Assembly: GCA_030386875.1 (NCBI GenBank)
Contig: CM059579.1
Coordinates: 89,532,253 to 89,596,252 of the forward strand
Reading direction: 5' to 3'
Length of the DNA stretch: 64,000 nt
Origin: Morinoia aosen
Taxonomy: Eukaryota; Arthropoda; Malacostraca; Amphipoda; Talitridae
Shown: positions 34,501 through 45,187 of the stretch, in pieces
Position numbering within the stretch: the first letter of the stretch is position 1
Layout: each line of letters begins with the position of its first letter
Notes under the pieces: generated by a model
The model's input: the letters and a program-made list of their open reading frames with translations, nothing else
Told to the model about the DNA's origin: nothing
The model's database searches: none
Made by a program: the position numbers and the translations under genes

Positions 34501-37500
34501 TTTCAGAGTTCAGGTTTTGGTGACAAACCCTGTACAAGTTGGCCGTTTCACTTTAGTTTAGAAGCAAAGGTTTTTTCTTTTGCAGGTTTTGCCGGTTACG
34601 AGGCGACAACGTCATCTACATTTGTGGCACAGATGAATACGGCACTGCAACCGAAACCAAAGCCATTGGCGAGGGTCTCACACCTCAGCAAATCTGCGAC
34701 AAGTACCACCAAATTCACGCTGACGTCTACAAGAGTTTCAACATAAGCTTTGACCACTTCGGGCGCACGACGTGCCCTAGTCAGACCGAGATCGTCCATG
34801 AGCTTTTCTGGGACCTTGAGAAAGCTGGCAAAATATCTCGGGATTCGGTGGAGCAGCAATACTGTGAAAACTGCTCCCGGTTCTTGGCGGACAGGTTTGT
34901 GGAGGGCACCTGTCCCCACCCCGGCTGTGGATTTGAGGATGCCAGAGGAGACCAATGCGACGGGTGTGGGAAGCTGGTCAACGCTGCAGAACTCGTCTCG
35001 CCTCGCTGCAAACTTTGCTCTGAAACTCCTAGAATTAAGGTTTCCAACCACCTTTTCATTGACCTACCAAAGATTGAAGACGACATGCGCAAGTGGTTTA
35101 GTGAGTCGAGCAAGAAGTGGAGTAGCAATGCGAGTAGTATATGCAACACGTGGCTCCGGGATGGCCTTCTACCGCGCTGCATCACTAGGGATCTCAAATG
35201 GGGCGTCCCTGTGCCACTGGAGGGCTACACAGACAAGGTCTTCTACGTTTGGTTTGATGCTCCCATTGGTTATCTGAGCATCACCAAAGAGTACACAAAA
35301 GAGTGGGAGAAGTGGTGGAAAAATCCAGAGCAAGTGAAACTGTATCAGTTCATGGCAAAGGACAACGTGCCTTTCCATGGCGTCATATTCCCGTGCACGC
35401 TGACGGGGAGCCCTAAAGCCTGGACCCGCGTCACCAACCTCATGGCCACCGAGTATCTCAATTACGAAGATGGCAAGTTCTCCAAAAGCCGCGGCGTCGG
35501 AGTCTTTGGTGATCAGGCCATGGAGACCGGCATCCCGAGCGACGTGTGGAGGTTTTACCTGCTCTACATAAGACCTGAGTCTCAGGACACTGCCTTCTCG
35601 TGGTCTGACCTTCAGATGAAAAACAACACAGAGCTTCTCAACAACTTGGGTAACTTCGTGAACAGATCACTGAAGTTTGTGAGCCAGTTTTACAATGGAT
35701 GTGTCCCTGAAGCCAAGCCCACTGAATCTGACTTTAAAGTCATAGCCGCTGTCAATCACGAGCTTACAAATTACCTAAATGCCCTGAGTAATGTAAAATT
35801 GCGTGACGGACTGCGCTACATACTCAGCATAACTAGAATAGGTAACCAGTACATCCAAGACAACGAGCCCTACAAGCTGATCAAGCCTGACAGGTCGCCA
35901 GAAGACAAAGAGAGAGGGGCGAGTGTCATCTCGCTGTCCGTGAATATTGTCTATCTGGTCGCGCTGTGCCTTCATCCTTACATGCCTGACACTTCAGGAA
36001 AAATTTTGGAAATCCTAAACCTTCCTGCCGTGTCTCACTGGCGCCTACCCACTGCTCTGCCCCACGCCGTGCCTGCTGGCTGCAAGGTCACAAAGCCTGA
36101 GCCGCTCATCAAGAAAATCACGGACGACGAGCTGAAGCAGTGGCAGGCGCAGTTCCAGGGCACTGATGATGGTTCTTCTAAATCTCCTGCCAAGAAGAAG
36201 CCTTCGAGTGCAGCACCTGCCGCCGCTGCTGCTGCTGCTTGTGGCTCTGCAGATGTGGAGACTCTTCAGCGCATGATTGCTGAGCAGGTCAGGACTGTGT
36301 GTTCGTGAGTGCATTTGGGATCTAAGGGTGCATTGCTGACTATACTTGTGTGTTCGATTAATCTCTTAATTTCCTTCTAAAGTGCTTACTAGCAATAGCA
36401 ACCATTACCATATAGGAGACTTAGATGTGTGTGAAGTCAGTCTTCAATTTGATTATTTTTGTTTGCATTGCCAACCAGTGCTAGGCATGAGACAGAGTTG
36501 TGAGGTGGAGTAAATCTTCAATTGGATTACTCTTTTGATTTATTTCCACAAAAAGTAGTTTCTATCATTAGCAACCATTACCACAAAGGCGACTAAAGAG
36601 GTATGTGGTCAGGGGGAGAAGGTGCGCGCCCTGAAGGCCGGCGGGGCGACGAAGGCAGACATCGCAGCGGACGTGGCGACGCTGCTGCAGCTCAAACAGC
36701 AGCTCGCGCTCGCCCAGGGCACCGCGCCTCCTGCACCTGCCAAGGAGAAAAAGCAGAAACGCAACACTCGTGAGTAGAGTAATGAGTGTTTTACATGTAT
36801 TATGCCGTAAAATTACGACCGTAAGTACAGTGTACTTAGTAATAATGTTCGTAAGAACAGCATACTTAGTAATAATGCTGGTAAGTACAGCGTACTTAGT
36901 AATAGTGCTCATAAGTACAGCGTACTAAGTACTAACGCCAGTGAGTAGAGCGTACTTGATACTATGCCGTAAAATAAGGCCCGTGATTAAAGCAACAAAT
37001 GCTACAATTTCGTACAATTTTCCTGTGTTATGAGGGCGGGTGAAATGTGAGTCTGGGCATTCAAAAGATAGCTACAGCGTACTTTTTTGTAAGAGGATAT
37101 CCTGGCATTCTTGTGCTCATGCAGTAAATTTTAAGTGTATAACATATGTAGTTATATAGTTATAGTTTTTTTTGCAATTTAGCAGTGAAATGCCATGAAA
37201 ATAACCATTCTGATATTTGAACCATAAGGTAACCAGAGTCCTTTGTATTTGACTAAACTTAAGGCTTTGTCCCACCAAACAAATATATGAAAATATACCT
37301 ACACATTTTTACTTATAGCTGTGTTCAAATGTTGATGCTGACTTGTATTTTAAGAAAAAGATCATTTTCTGCAAACCATAGTATCTGCTTGGACCCCATT
37401 AATGCTGATCGCTGCTGCGATGTGTCATTCGTTTAGGTTAGTCAACATAAAGTGGCCGCCTCTGGTAACTTCATCAGTGCTGGCTATTAGCTGGCGATTC

Positions 37501-40500
37501 GGTAAAAAAACGACCAAAAACAATAGTGATAAAAGTCACAATGATGATAACCACAAAAATTATAAAAATGCTAATAATTAGTGCTGGCATCCACAGAGGT
37601 GCCGGTGGCGAACGGCGTCGGCGTGTCCACATCAGCTGAGACTGAGAGGCTACAGGCGCTCGTCACGGAGCAGGTGTGTGCTCACTGCTTACCCTCGCGT
37701 GTGTTGGTGTGGTGTGTGCCATTGGGTCGCATATTACAGAATATTGAAAAATTTATAACAGGGTGCTACATTTGGTTGGGGCATATCTTAGAGCCCTTTA
37801 CTACATTTGGTTGGGGCATATCTTAGAGCCCTGTACTACATTTGGTTGGGGCATATCTTAGAGCCCTGTACTACATTTGGTTGGGGCATATCTTAGAGCC
37901 CTGTACTACATTTGGTTGGGGCATATCTTAGAGCCCTGTACTACATTTGGTTGGGGCATATCTTAGAGCCCTGTACTACATTTGGTTGGGGCATATCTTA
38001 GAGCCCTGTACTACATTTGGTTGGGGCATATCTTAGAGCCCTGTACTACATTTGATTGGGGCATATCTTAGAGCCCTGTACTACATTTGGTTGGGGCATA
38101 TCTTAGAGCCCTGTACTACATTTGGTTGGGGCATATCTTAGAGCCCTGTACTACATTTGGTTGGGGCATATCTTAGAGCCCTGTACTACATTTGGTTGGG
38201 GCATATCTTAGAGCCCTGTACTACATTTGGTTGGGGCATATCTTAGAGCCCTGTACTACATTTGGTTGGGGCATATCTTAGAGCCCTGTACTACATTTGG
38301 TTGGGGCATATCTTAGAGCCCTGTACTACATTTGGTTGGGGCATATCTTAGAGCCCTGTACTACATTTGGTTGGGGCATATCTTAAAGCCCTGTACTACA
38401 TTTGGTTGGGGCATATCATAGATCCCTGTACTACATTTGGTTGGGGCATATCTTAGAGCCCTGTACTACATTTGGTTGGGGCATATCTTAGAGCCCTGTA
38501 CTACATTTGGTTGGGGCATATCTTAGAGCCCTGTACTACATTTGGTTGGGGCATATCTTCGAGCCCTGTACTACATTTGGTTGGGGCATATCTTCGAGCC
38601 CTGTACTACATTTGGTTGGGGCATATCTTAGAGCCCTATACTACATTTGGTTGGGGCATATCTTAGAGCCCTGTACTACATTTGATTGGGGCATATCTTA
38701 GAGCCCTGTACTACATTTGGTTGGGGCATATCTTAGAGCCCTGTACTACATTTGGTTGGGGCATATCTTAGAGCCCTGTACTACATTTGGTTGGGGCATA
38801 TCTTAGAGCCCTGTACTACATTTGGTTGGGGCATATCTTAGAGCCCTGTACTACATTTGGTTGGGGCATAACTTAGAGCCCTGTACTACATTTGGTTGTG
38901 GCATATCTTAGAGCCCTGTACTACATTTGGTTGGGGCATATCTTAGAGCCCTGTACTACATTTGGTTGGGGCATATCTTAGAGCCCTGTACTACATTTGG
39001 TTGGGGCATATCATAGATCCCTGTACTACATTTGGTTGGGGCATATCTTAGAGCCCTGTACTACATTTGGTTGGGGCATATCTTAGAGCCCTGTACTACA
39101 TTTGGTTGGGGCATATCTTAGAGCCCTGTACTACATTTGGTTGGGGCATATCTTAAAGCCCTGTACTACATTTGGTTGGGGCATATCATAGATCCCTGTA
39201 CTACATTTGGTTGGGGCATATCTTAGAGCCCTGTACTACATTTGGTTGGGGCATATCTTAGAGCCCTGTACTACATTTGGTTGGGGGCATATCTTCGAGC
39301 CCTGTACTACATTTGGTTGGGGCATATCTTAGAGCCCTGTACTACATTTGGTTGGGGCATATCTTAGAGCCCTGTACTACATTTGGTTGGGGCATATCTT
39401 AGAGCCCTGTACTACATTTGGTTGGAGCATATCTTAGAGCCCTGTACTACATTTGGTTGGGGCATATCTTAAAGCCCTGTACTACATTTGGTTGGGGCAT
39501 ATCATAGATCCCTGTACTACATTTGGTTGGGGCATATCTTAGAGCCCTGTACTACATTTGGTTGGGCATATCTTAGAGCCCTGTACTACATTTGGTTGGG
39601 GCATATCTTAGAGCCCTGTACTACATTTGGTTGGGGCATATCTTAGAGCCCTGTACTACATTTGGTTGGGGTATATCATAGATCCCTGTACTACATTTGG
39701 TTGAAGCATATATCAGAGCTCTGTACGACATTAGGTTGATGCTTGCATTGTACTTGGTGAGATGCCCTCAGACTCTTCTCCAAAATCGTGGCACTATGAT
39801 AGCTATACATCACCAGACCCGTTGATTTTGGGTCATTTTGGTGTCGTGTGGGCTATTCTTGAGAGTAAGAAACGTGCAGTGAGAAGCCATGACTTTAAGT
39901 AACCACTTATCAACGCAAAAGGAATAGAAACTGTTTCAAGTTGTTCCCTTGTAGCATGAAGCAGTTGCGTTCCTGACTACTCATTTCAGTGCATACAAAT
40001 GACTCGAGTGTATCACTGCCTCCAAACCCCTCAGGGGGATACAACTATTGTATCTATGGGAATTTGCGCTCCCAGGGGGACTATGTAACGGCCTGAGCTA
40101 AAGGTTAGGTAGGCTTTCTTTTTGTTAGAATAGAATAGGTTTTTGTTTTGTTACGCAACATCTGTTTTCGGTTCACTGCTGTCCTGTTTTTCAGCAACTA
40201 CTACTTTCTTCTTCAACTTTTTCTTGTTTCATGATCTTCTTTCTTAGCTTTCTGTTTCTGTGCCCTTTCTGCATAGATTCCGCGTTCCTTCAACTCCATA
40301 CTAAATGTTGCCTTCTTCCTTCCTCTCTTTGGATAGCCTTTTTTGCGGATAGGGAGGCTTAAACTAACTAATAATTATAATCTAATCTAATCTGCCTCCA
40401 AACATTTGCCTGTGAATTATATAAAAAGTTTATTATTGCGACAACTTTATTGAATGGGTAATTAGTGATCTGGAAATGGATAAAGAGTTGTAACTTGACT

Positions 40501-41316
40501 TCCACAGCTCCCAAGGGGGTATATATGAGGTCCTGAGTTAAAGGTTAGGTAGGCCTTCTTTTTGTTGAAATCAAATGTTTTGTTTTGTTACCGACCATCT
40601 TTTTTTGGTTCACTGCTGAACCGAAAATTCCATGTTTCCTTAACTCCATACCTAATGGTGCCTTCCTCCTTCCTCTCTTTGGAATTCCTTTGTTGCGGTT
40701 TTCTACTTCCTCTCTTTGGGACGTTGCTTTTAGTGAGGCTTAAACTAACATTTAATCTCTATGGCCGCCCCCTCAGGGAGATACAACTATTGTATATATG
40801 GGAATTATCCCTCTTAGGGGGAAAATGTGAGGGCCCGAGCTGAGAGTTAGGGGGGCCTTCTTTTTGTAGAAATAAAATGTTTTTTTTTTTTGTTATGTTA
40901 AGGACCACCTTTTTTCGGTTCACTGCTGTCTTGTTTTTCACTACCTAGTACTTTTTTCTTCAATTTTTATCTTGTTTCATGAACTTCTTTCTCGACTTGC
41001 TGTTTCTATGCCCCTTCTGCATAGATTCCGCATTCTCTTGTCTCCATCATATTAAATGGTGCTTTCCTCCTTCCTCTCTTTGATATGCTCTTTTTTGTAG
41101 TGGTTAGAGGGGCCTAAACCAACTTAGAATCTAATCTACTCTCTACGACGGCAGGGCGAAGTAGTGCGCGGCCTGAAGAGCAGTGGGGCAAGCAAGGAGG
41201 CGGTGGCGGCTGCGGTGACGGAGCTGCTGCAGCGCAAGGCGCAGCTGGCATCAGCACTGGGGGTGGACCCCGCATCTCTCTCCGCTCCCAGCAAGTCTGG
41301 CAAGAAGAAAAAATGA
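28513..41316 (+). CDS. MARS1: cytosolic methionyl-tRNA synthetase, about ten exons
   Basis: Charges tRNA-Met with methionine in the cytosol. Exons: 28513-28609, 29440-29603, 30141-30269, 31304-31441, about 32662 (or 32534)-32775, 33068-33300, 34586-36287, 36613-36769, 37597-37673 and 41155-41316 (TGA 41314-41316). All junctions are GT-AG and phases agree except at exon 5 (see findings). With exon 5 from 32662 the product is about 990 residues. Exons 1-5 give a GST-like N-terminus; 6-7 the Rossmann core with HLGN (HIGH) and KFSKS (KMSKS), zinc knuckles and anticodon-binding helices; 7-10 a Lys/Ala linker and two WHEP domains ending in a Lys-rich tail. Animal enzymes that I know have one WHEP. 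The start is the first in-frame ATG; an AG just before it could be the acceptor of a 5' UTR intron. Confidence 0.95.
29049..29368 (+). repeat. 40-bp tandem repeat in MARS1 intron 1 (8 copies)
   Basis: Units start TATTTGAATTCTTCCC and end TTTAGTTAGTT. Two alternating unit types (CTTCCC..GTGTTTC and ATTCCC..GTATTTC) suggest growth by duplication of pairs. Confidence 0.88.
29440..29603 (+). CDS. MARS1: MARS1 exon 2
   Basis: Acceptor TTTGCAG|GG, donor CAG|GTACTT; phase 1 to 0. Continues the GST-like domain (ends EASHFQ). Confidence 0.85.
29604..30140 (+). other. MARS1 intron 2
   Basis: 537 bases, T-rich, no repeat or ORF of note. Confidence 0.6.
30141..30269 (+). CDS. MARS1: MARS1 exon 3
   Basis: 43 codons, phase 0 at both ends, acceptor ATTACAG|AG, donor CAG|GTGCGA. 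GST C-terminal-like helices ([18 protein letters not shown]). Confidence 0.88.
30999..31226. mobile_element. MITE family P (piggyBac-like), copy in MARS1 intron 3
   Basis: TTAACACTTGGACTGTG...CACAGTCAAAGTGTTAA gives inverted ends with TTAA at both sides (30999-31002, 31223-31226). The interior matches 56044-56271 but is more diverged. The rest of intron 3 (30270-30998) shows nothing recognised. Confidence 0.75.
31304..31441 (+). CDS. MARS1: MARS1 exon 4
   Basis: 46 codons, phase 0, acceptor AATACAG|TC, donor AAG|GTGTGT. Encodes [20 protein letters not shown] and helix ending ADCPAVK. The donor is the first unit of the tandem array that follows. Confidence 0.85.
31438..32090 (+). repeat. 54-72-bp tandem array starting at the MARS1 exon 4 donor (about 11 copies)
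   Basis: Each unit holds CAAGGTGTGTTGTG, a GT run, then GCTGTCGGTTAGTGAGACAC. The first copy is the exon 4/intron 4 boundary. Perfect copies of CAAGGTGTGTTGTG start near 31439, 31501, 31572, 31628, 31692, 31758, 31814, 31869, 31928 and 31984; a degenerate one is near 32038. Open frames across it come from the (GTGT)n content and are not genes. Confidence 0.92.
32091..32533 (+). other. rest of MARS1 intron 4
   Basis: No recognised element after the array. A pyrimidine-rich stretch with CACCAG at 32470-32488 is an alternative acceptor, but the frame after it closes at once. Confidence 0.5.
32534..32775 (+). CDS. MARS1: MARS1 exon 5 (5' boundary uncertain)
   Basis: The frame encodes [20 protein letters not shown] then [17 protein letters not shown] and ends CAACCAGCC|GTGAGT in phase 0. 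The obvious acceptor (CAACAG|GAATCG, 32533/32534) would need an incoming phase of 1, but exon 4 ends in phase 0. An AG at 32660-32661 (AAGCAG|CTGGTC) keeps frame but drops a protein-like segment and has a poor pyrimidine tract. Confidence 0.65.
33068..33300 (+). CDS. MARS1: MARS1 exon 6 (HIGH motif)
   Basis: Acceptor TTTGTGCAG|GT, donor GCCAG|GTATGC, phase 0 to 2. Ends the linker and opens the catalytic Rossmann fold: [20 protein letters not shown], where HLGN is the HIGH signature. Confidence 0.93.
33301..34585 (+). other. MARS1 intron 6
   Basis: It begins with a 26-bp tandem repeat (33352-33440). It contains a perfect CRE octamer TGACGTCA (33577-33584) between two ATTGG words (33551, 33613). 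The rest is non-coding. Confidence 0.55.
33352..33440 (+). repeat. 26-bp tandem repeat near MARS1 exon 6 donor (3.5 copies)
   Basis: Units CAAGGTAGGGTCACA + AGAAGAAA; each begins with an AAG|GTAGGG-like donor sequence. Confidence 0.75.
34586..36287 (+). CDS. MARS1: MARS1 exon 7 (catalytic core, zinc knuckles, KMSKS, anticodon-binding domain)
   Basis: A single 1702-base exon starts after TCTTTTGCAG and ends GAGCAG|GTCAGG in phase 0. In order: [14 protein letters not shown]; zinc knuckles CENCSRF...CPHPGC...CDGCGK...[45 protein letters not shown] with KFSKS (about 35474) as KMSKS; the anticodon-binding helices ([15 protein letters not shown]); a Lys/Ser/Ala-rich linker with an Ala run; and the first helix of WHEP 1 ([11 protein letters not shown]). 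Confidence 0.96.
36288..36612 (+). other. MARS1 intron 7
   Basis: 325 bases, nothing recognised apart from two similar stretches around CAGTCTTCAATTTGATTA and AAATCTTCAATTGGATTA (36438 and 36510). Confidence 0.5.
36613..36769 (+). CDS. MARS1: MARS1 exon 8 (rest of WHEP domain 1)
   Basis: Acceptor TGGTCAG|GG, donor CACTC|GTGAGT, phase 0 to 1. [20 protein letters not shown] and following residues form the second WHEP helix, then a Lys/Pro-rich linker. Confidence 0.92.
36770..36960 (+). repeat. about 32-bp tandem repeat at MARS1 exon 8 donor (5 copies)
   Basis: Units have the form GTAAGTACAG + GTACTTAGTAATAATG. The intron's own start GTGAGTAGAG resembles the unit head, and the last unit also reads GTGAGTAGAG. 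The rest of intron 8 (36961-37596) shows nothing recognised. Confidence 0.82.
37597..37673 (+). CDS. MARS1: MARS1 exon 9 (start of WHEP domain 2)
   Basis: Acceptor ATCCACAG|AG, donor GAGCAG|GTGTGT, phase 1 to 0. Encodes a short linker and [13 protein letters not shown], parallel to the end of exon 7. Confidence 0.88.
37766..39735 (+). repeat. 35-bp minisatellite, about 56 copies, MARS1 intron 9
   Basis: The unit is 35 bases, starting CTACATTTGGTTGGGGCATA and ending GAGCCCTGTA. Most copies are identical. Variants (TTAAAG, ATAGATC, TTCGAG, GATTGGG) recur in the same order at several places, showing higher-order duplication. The array stays open in several frames because 35 is not a multiple of three; it is not coding. 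It has no spacers, so it is not a CRISPR array. Confidence 0.97.
39736..40024 (+). other. MARS1 intron 9, unique stretch
   Basis: Nothing recognised between minisatellite and SINE cluster. Confidence 0.5.
40025..40395 (+). mobile_element. SINE family R1, copy in MARS1 intron 9
   Basis: CCCCTCAGGGGGATACAACT head, GGCCTGAGCTAAAGGTTAGG, T/C-rich body, then AGGCTTAAACTAACTAATAA with an (ATAATCTA)-like tail. Same orientation as the next two copies. Confidence 0.8.
40498..40760 (+). mobile_element. SINE family R1, internally deleted copy
   Basis: Starts CTCCCAAGGGGGTATATATG, lacks the middle pyrimidine block, ends GAGGCTTAAACTAAC. Confidence 0.75.
40768..41130 (+). mobile_element. SINE family R1, third copy in MARS1 intron 9
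   Basis: CCCCCTCAGGGAGATACAAC head to GGGGCCTAAACCAACTTAGA. Its tail ends about 25 bases before the exon 10 acceptor, so the SINE may supply the branch-point region. Confidence 0.78.
41155..41316 (+). CDS. MARS1: MARS1 exon 10 (rest of WHEP domain 2, stop)
   Basis: Acceptor [30 protein letters not shown] and following residues complete WHEP 2; the protein ends [11 protein letters not shown] at 41314-41316. Confidence 0.93.
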   Translation, partial: GEVVRGLKSSGASKEAVAAAVTELLQRKAQLASALGVDPASLSAPSKSGKKKK

Positions 41317-44033
41317 TCGCCGCAGTCCGGCTTTGTTCTTTGTATCTATCCGTACACCATGTTTCTTTATTTATGGTCAGCTGCTTATAATGGAGCTTAT
41401 TAGTGATTCGTATCTATCTGTACACATGTTATTTATTTTGGGTAACTTATTTAGCTGGTTTTTAGTATAACTTGTGATTGACTTTTTCCTTTCCAATAGC
41501 TTCTTTCCTTTTTCAAGTAGTTGTCCCATCGACATGTTTTGAGAATGAATTAGGTTTCGTTTATGCCTTATTTAAACTAATGAAATTTGATACTTGATGA
41601 GATTTGTATCAGCAGTGATTTAAAGTAGCGTCTTGCTCAGCTGAACCTTGTTTTGAAATGCAGCTGACTTGCCGTAACATTGTGTTGATATTACTCACCG
41701 AGATTTGCATTGTTCTTATTTACTGCACCTACTATACCCTTGTATTTTCACTGCAAAGTCATCCACTGCAAAGCCCCATCTCGAAACTATTAGTTGTTTG
41801 TTGTATCCCATTTTGATTATGTTTTTTTTTGTGATTAAATTATTGATAAAACTGTTGAAAACTTTGAATGACTTCTTGGTGTCTGGTGCCGTTGTGGAGA
41901 TCATTCCTATGGACCTGAAGTTTATTTGATGACGTGTACAGAAGGGGTCCGTATGAGCGTTGCTGAACATGGGCCGTATGGTCATTTACTTGTGCTATGA
42001 GCAACTTCACCATTTCCGTATATTGGCATATTTCATGTGTTAGAAGTTTGGACATTCAGTACACATCTTATAACAAGAATATTTGCCAACTCTATTACTT
42101 ATGATTCCATCGTTATGGTGACCTAAATAATTACGAAAATCCAGAGATAAACTTGAAATTCCTAGGTCGATCCTTATTTCAGGTACACAAAAAGGGATCA
42201 ATTCTTGGTTCATGTGGGTAACTTTATGTGATCCATTGGGTTAGGCGTTTTATGGTGTTAAATTCTGCTAAACGTGGTTTATTTGTTGCAGTACATTGGC
42301 ACTTCTTATGGCCGTGTTGTCCTTGCGTAAGTGTATTGTTATTATTATTTTTACTAGTCCACTCCCCTTTACTTGAAATAAAAAAGAGGGCAAAATGAGG
42401 GAATGGCCGTAAAAAATGAAAAAATACAATCTCTCGAGAGTTGATGAGGCCGCGTGAACACGGCCCGTCAAAATATTCAGGGCTGGAGCTTGTATCACAG
42501 ATACGCTCATCACACACTATGATGATGCCGACCGACCGACGGACGGACGCACGCGGCTCTTAATGTAGTACAGATTCTTAGAGTGATGATGATTCTCTGT
42601 TCTGCACTGACTGCTACTCACAGTACACTCAGTGTTAAAATTTGTGTGCCTGCATTTTATTTATATAATCTCATCGGCGACCTCATTTGTGTTTTCCATC
42701 GTCGATTTTAGCCACTGTACTGTAGGGATTGTTTTCCTCAGGGACCATTACTGGATGAATGTTTCTTATTCATTTGTGAGGTGTCCTGACGATTTTTTTG
42801 AGGGCCTAAATATTTCTTTTTATTGTTCTTATAAAAAGTTCGTTCTCTTGCCTCCAAGGTGATGTATTCAGAGTTATTGTCAAGCTTTCTGCCGGGTAAT
42901 TGTAGTTATTAACTTATGAACGTTTCTTGTGTGGGTAGAATGTGTCAAGTCTTCATATTTTTATAAATACAGGTTTTATTTCCAGGCCGTTGTTGTTTAT
43001 ATTGCAATTTCCTTCCTACTAGTTTTTAGCATACTAATTTACACAGTGATATTGGCTCATCACTATAAATATTTGTTTCATACTTGTGTTTCGTATTCAT
43101 CGCTGATTTTGCTAGCTTTGTGTAGTAATATATTTTCATTTCTCATTGGCGCACACTTTAGTTCAAGTATCATACATACAGTGAGGAATTGTTGAAAGTT
43201 TATCGTGTGAAAAGGAATGTCCATTTCACCCACGAAGCATTTTAGTTTTCACTAAAGCTCGGTCAAACTCAGGCGCCTACTGTGGAAAATCTTCCACAAA
43301 GTATCAAAATCCTTCAAACAATGGAAGAATTAAAAAAGAAAGTAGCATTGGCATTTTGAGCCTCAACGATAATTGAACGCTGCGGTACATACAGAAAGTA
43401 GCTACGAATTTCTGTTTACTCGATCCATTACTAAGTTTATAATCTAAAGCTTTTCTAGTGTGCATATACGATGTGATTGCTTGTAAGACCGGTCTTCTTG
43501 AATTTACCATTGCATACCACATTGACCGTAAAATTCATAACTTTTATGAATCATAAATTTTAACTCATTTTTAAGACAGTATGTCTACCTACACTAGGCT
43601 GCAATGGGTAACACGTGATGACGCTAAAAATCGAACGGCTAATAATCTATATTTTTGTCGAGCATACTTATTTTACCATAAAAACCATCAAAGTTTGTAA
43701 GTTTCTCATCGTGAGATTTGAAGGACATACCTTGATTGAACCAAACCCTTCAATTTTTTATTTTTCTACTGGCTCAATTTTATCACTTCCTACTATTGAA
43801 GTAAGATTTAAAATTTTGCAAATGCTTCTGTGGGTCCTAAAATTATATATCGTGTGTTTTACCATTTAGTTTGAGACCATTTTGGTCACACCATGACTTC
43901 AGGCCACTTAATATTTTGCTAGTCATGTTAAAAAAATATTTTGCCATGTTAAAAAAAAAAAAATAGAAAAAAAAACAGAAAGTGTACTCTGGTAATTTCG
44001 CTTCTTTTGGGAAAATAACAGTGACCATCATTC
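41317..44033 (+). other. MARS1 3' UTR and downstream DNA, no further gene recognised
   Basis: The 3' UTR starts at 41317. The first good AATAAA is far downstream (about 42376); an ATTAAA-type signal occurs near 41834. 42360-42520 is a G/C-richer block with CTCTCGAGAG. ORFs here are under 100 codons with no domain. Confidence 0.5.
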
Positions 44034-44350
44034 GTGAACTATTTCCCAAGGGGAGTATGTGAGGGCCTGAGCTAAAGGTTCGGTAGGCTTCCTTTTGTTG
44101 AAATAGAATAGGTTTTTGTTTTGTTACGGACCATCTTTTTTCGGTTCACTGCTATCCTGTTTTTCAGCACCTACTACTTTCTTCTTCAACTTTTTCTTGT
44201 TTCATGAACTTCTTTCTTAGCTTCCTGTTTCTGTGCACTTCTGTGCACCTTGTGCATAGATTCCGCGTTCCCTCAACTCCATACTAAATGGTGCCTTCCT
44301 CCTTCCTCTCTTAGAACATCTTTGTCGTGCAATTAAGGGAGGCTAAAACT
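44034..44350 (+). mobile_element. SINE family R1, copy downstream of MARS1
   Basis: Starts within CCCAAGGGGAGTATGTGAGG, same body as the intron 9 copies, ends GGGAGGCTAAAACTTTC followed by ATAATGATAGTAATAA. Confidence 0.78.
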
Positions 44351-45187
44351 TTCTTGTATAATGATAGTAATAACGTGAACTATTTCTATGTTACAATAGA
44401 GCATGAATGTTGAACAATCTCTAACGTACACAATCAATTTCTGGTTCACCAAATTGGCTTACATTATTATCTTGTTTTTTTTTATGGAAAATGTTGGTTA
44501 ACTAGTGACGTAAAACCTGAGAAGGATAAAAAACTTTTTCATCTTCGGTTTCTCTCATCTGTTATTGCAAAAAAACGTCATGTTGAGTGTATATGACGCT
44601 TAATTTAGACATTTAATTCACAAAATTGTGTTTCAAATTACTTTTCCTTTAAGTAACTGTCGTTTTATCGAGAAACTTTGATGAAATAGTGACGTATAAC
44701 GGGGAAGAGGGAAAACAATTATTGTAAATGTGAAACATTGTAAAACTGAGCGAGTAAAATGTGAAACCCTGTACATGTCTGAAACTATAGACCTTAACGA
44801 GGGCTCTGTCATACTCTCTGTCATACTACTGTAATACTAAAATTTTACTATCAGTGAATGTGTTTGCTACCTGTGGAACTGCGAAAAGACAAAAAAATAA
44901 CTTTTGTCTTATTTCTGCTTAAAACAGTGCAATTTAAATACGAAGCTAACAAAGCAGTGCTAGCAACACGAAGGAAATGGTGTGCTCAGCCCAGTCTCGA
45001 CCTATAGACATGTCTGTCTGAAGTGTCCTTGTCCCCTCAATCACCCCTCACCGAACCCGTTCACTCCCCCCCCCCCCTCTTCCCGTACCCCTGCCTCCCG
45101 TCTCTCTGACTGTTCAGAGCATGGCAAATCCTGATGAACTTTTTCGCTCCAAGCAACCAGAGAAATTACGTTTGATTTGATAAATTT
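44351..45187. other. non-coding stretch, nothing recognised
   Basis: A/T-rich, with a C run at 45068-45078. May include the 5' UTR of the LINE that follows. Confidence 0.45.

Noticed and set aside
37766..39735. CRISPR-like regular repeat array, and ORFs of repeated Trp/Gly/His peptides (38472-38701)
   Set aside because: Units are contiguous with no spacers and lie in a eukaryotic intron; the frames are open only because the 35-bp unit contains no stop in some registers.
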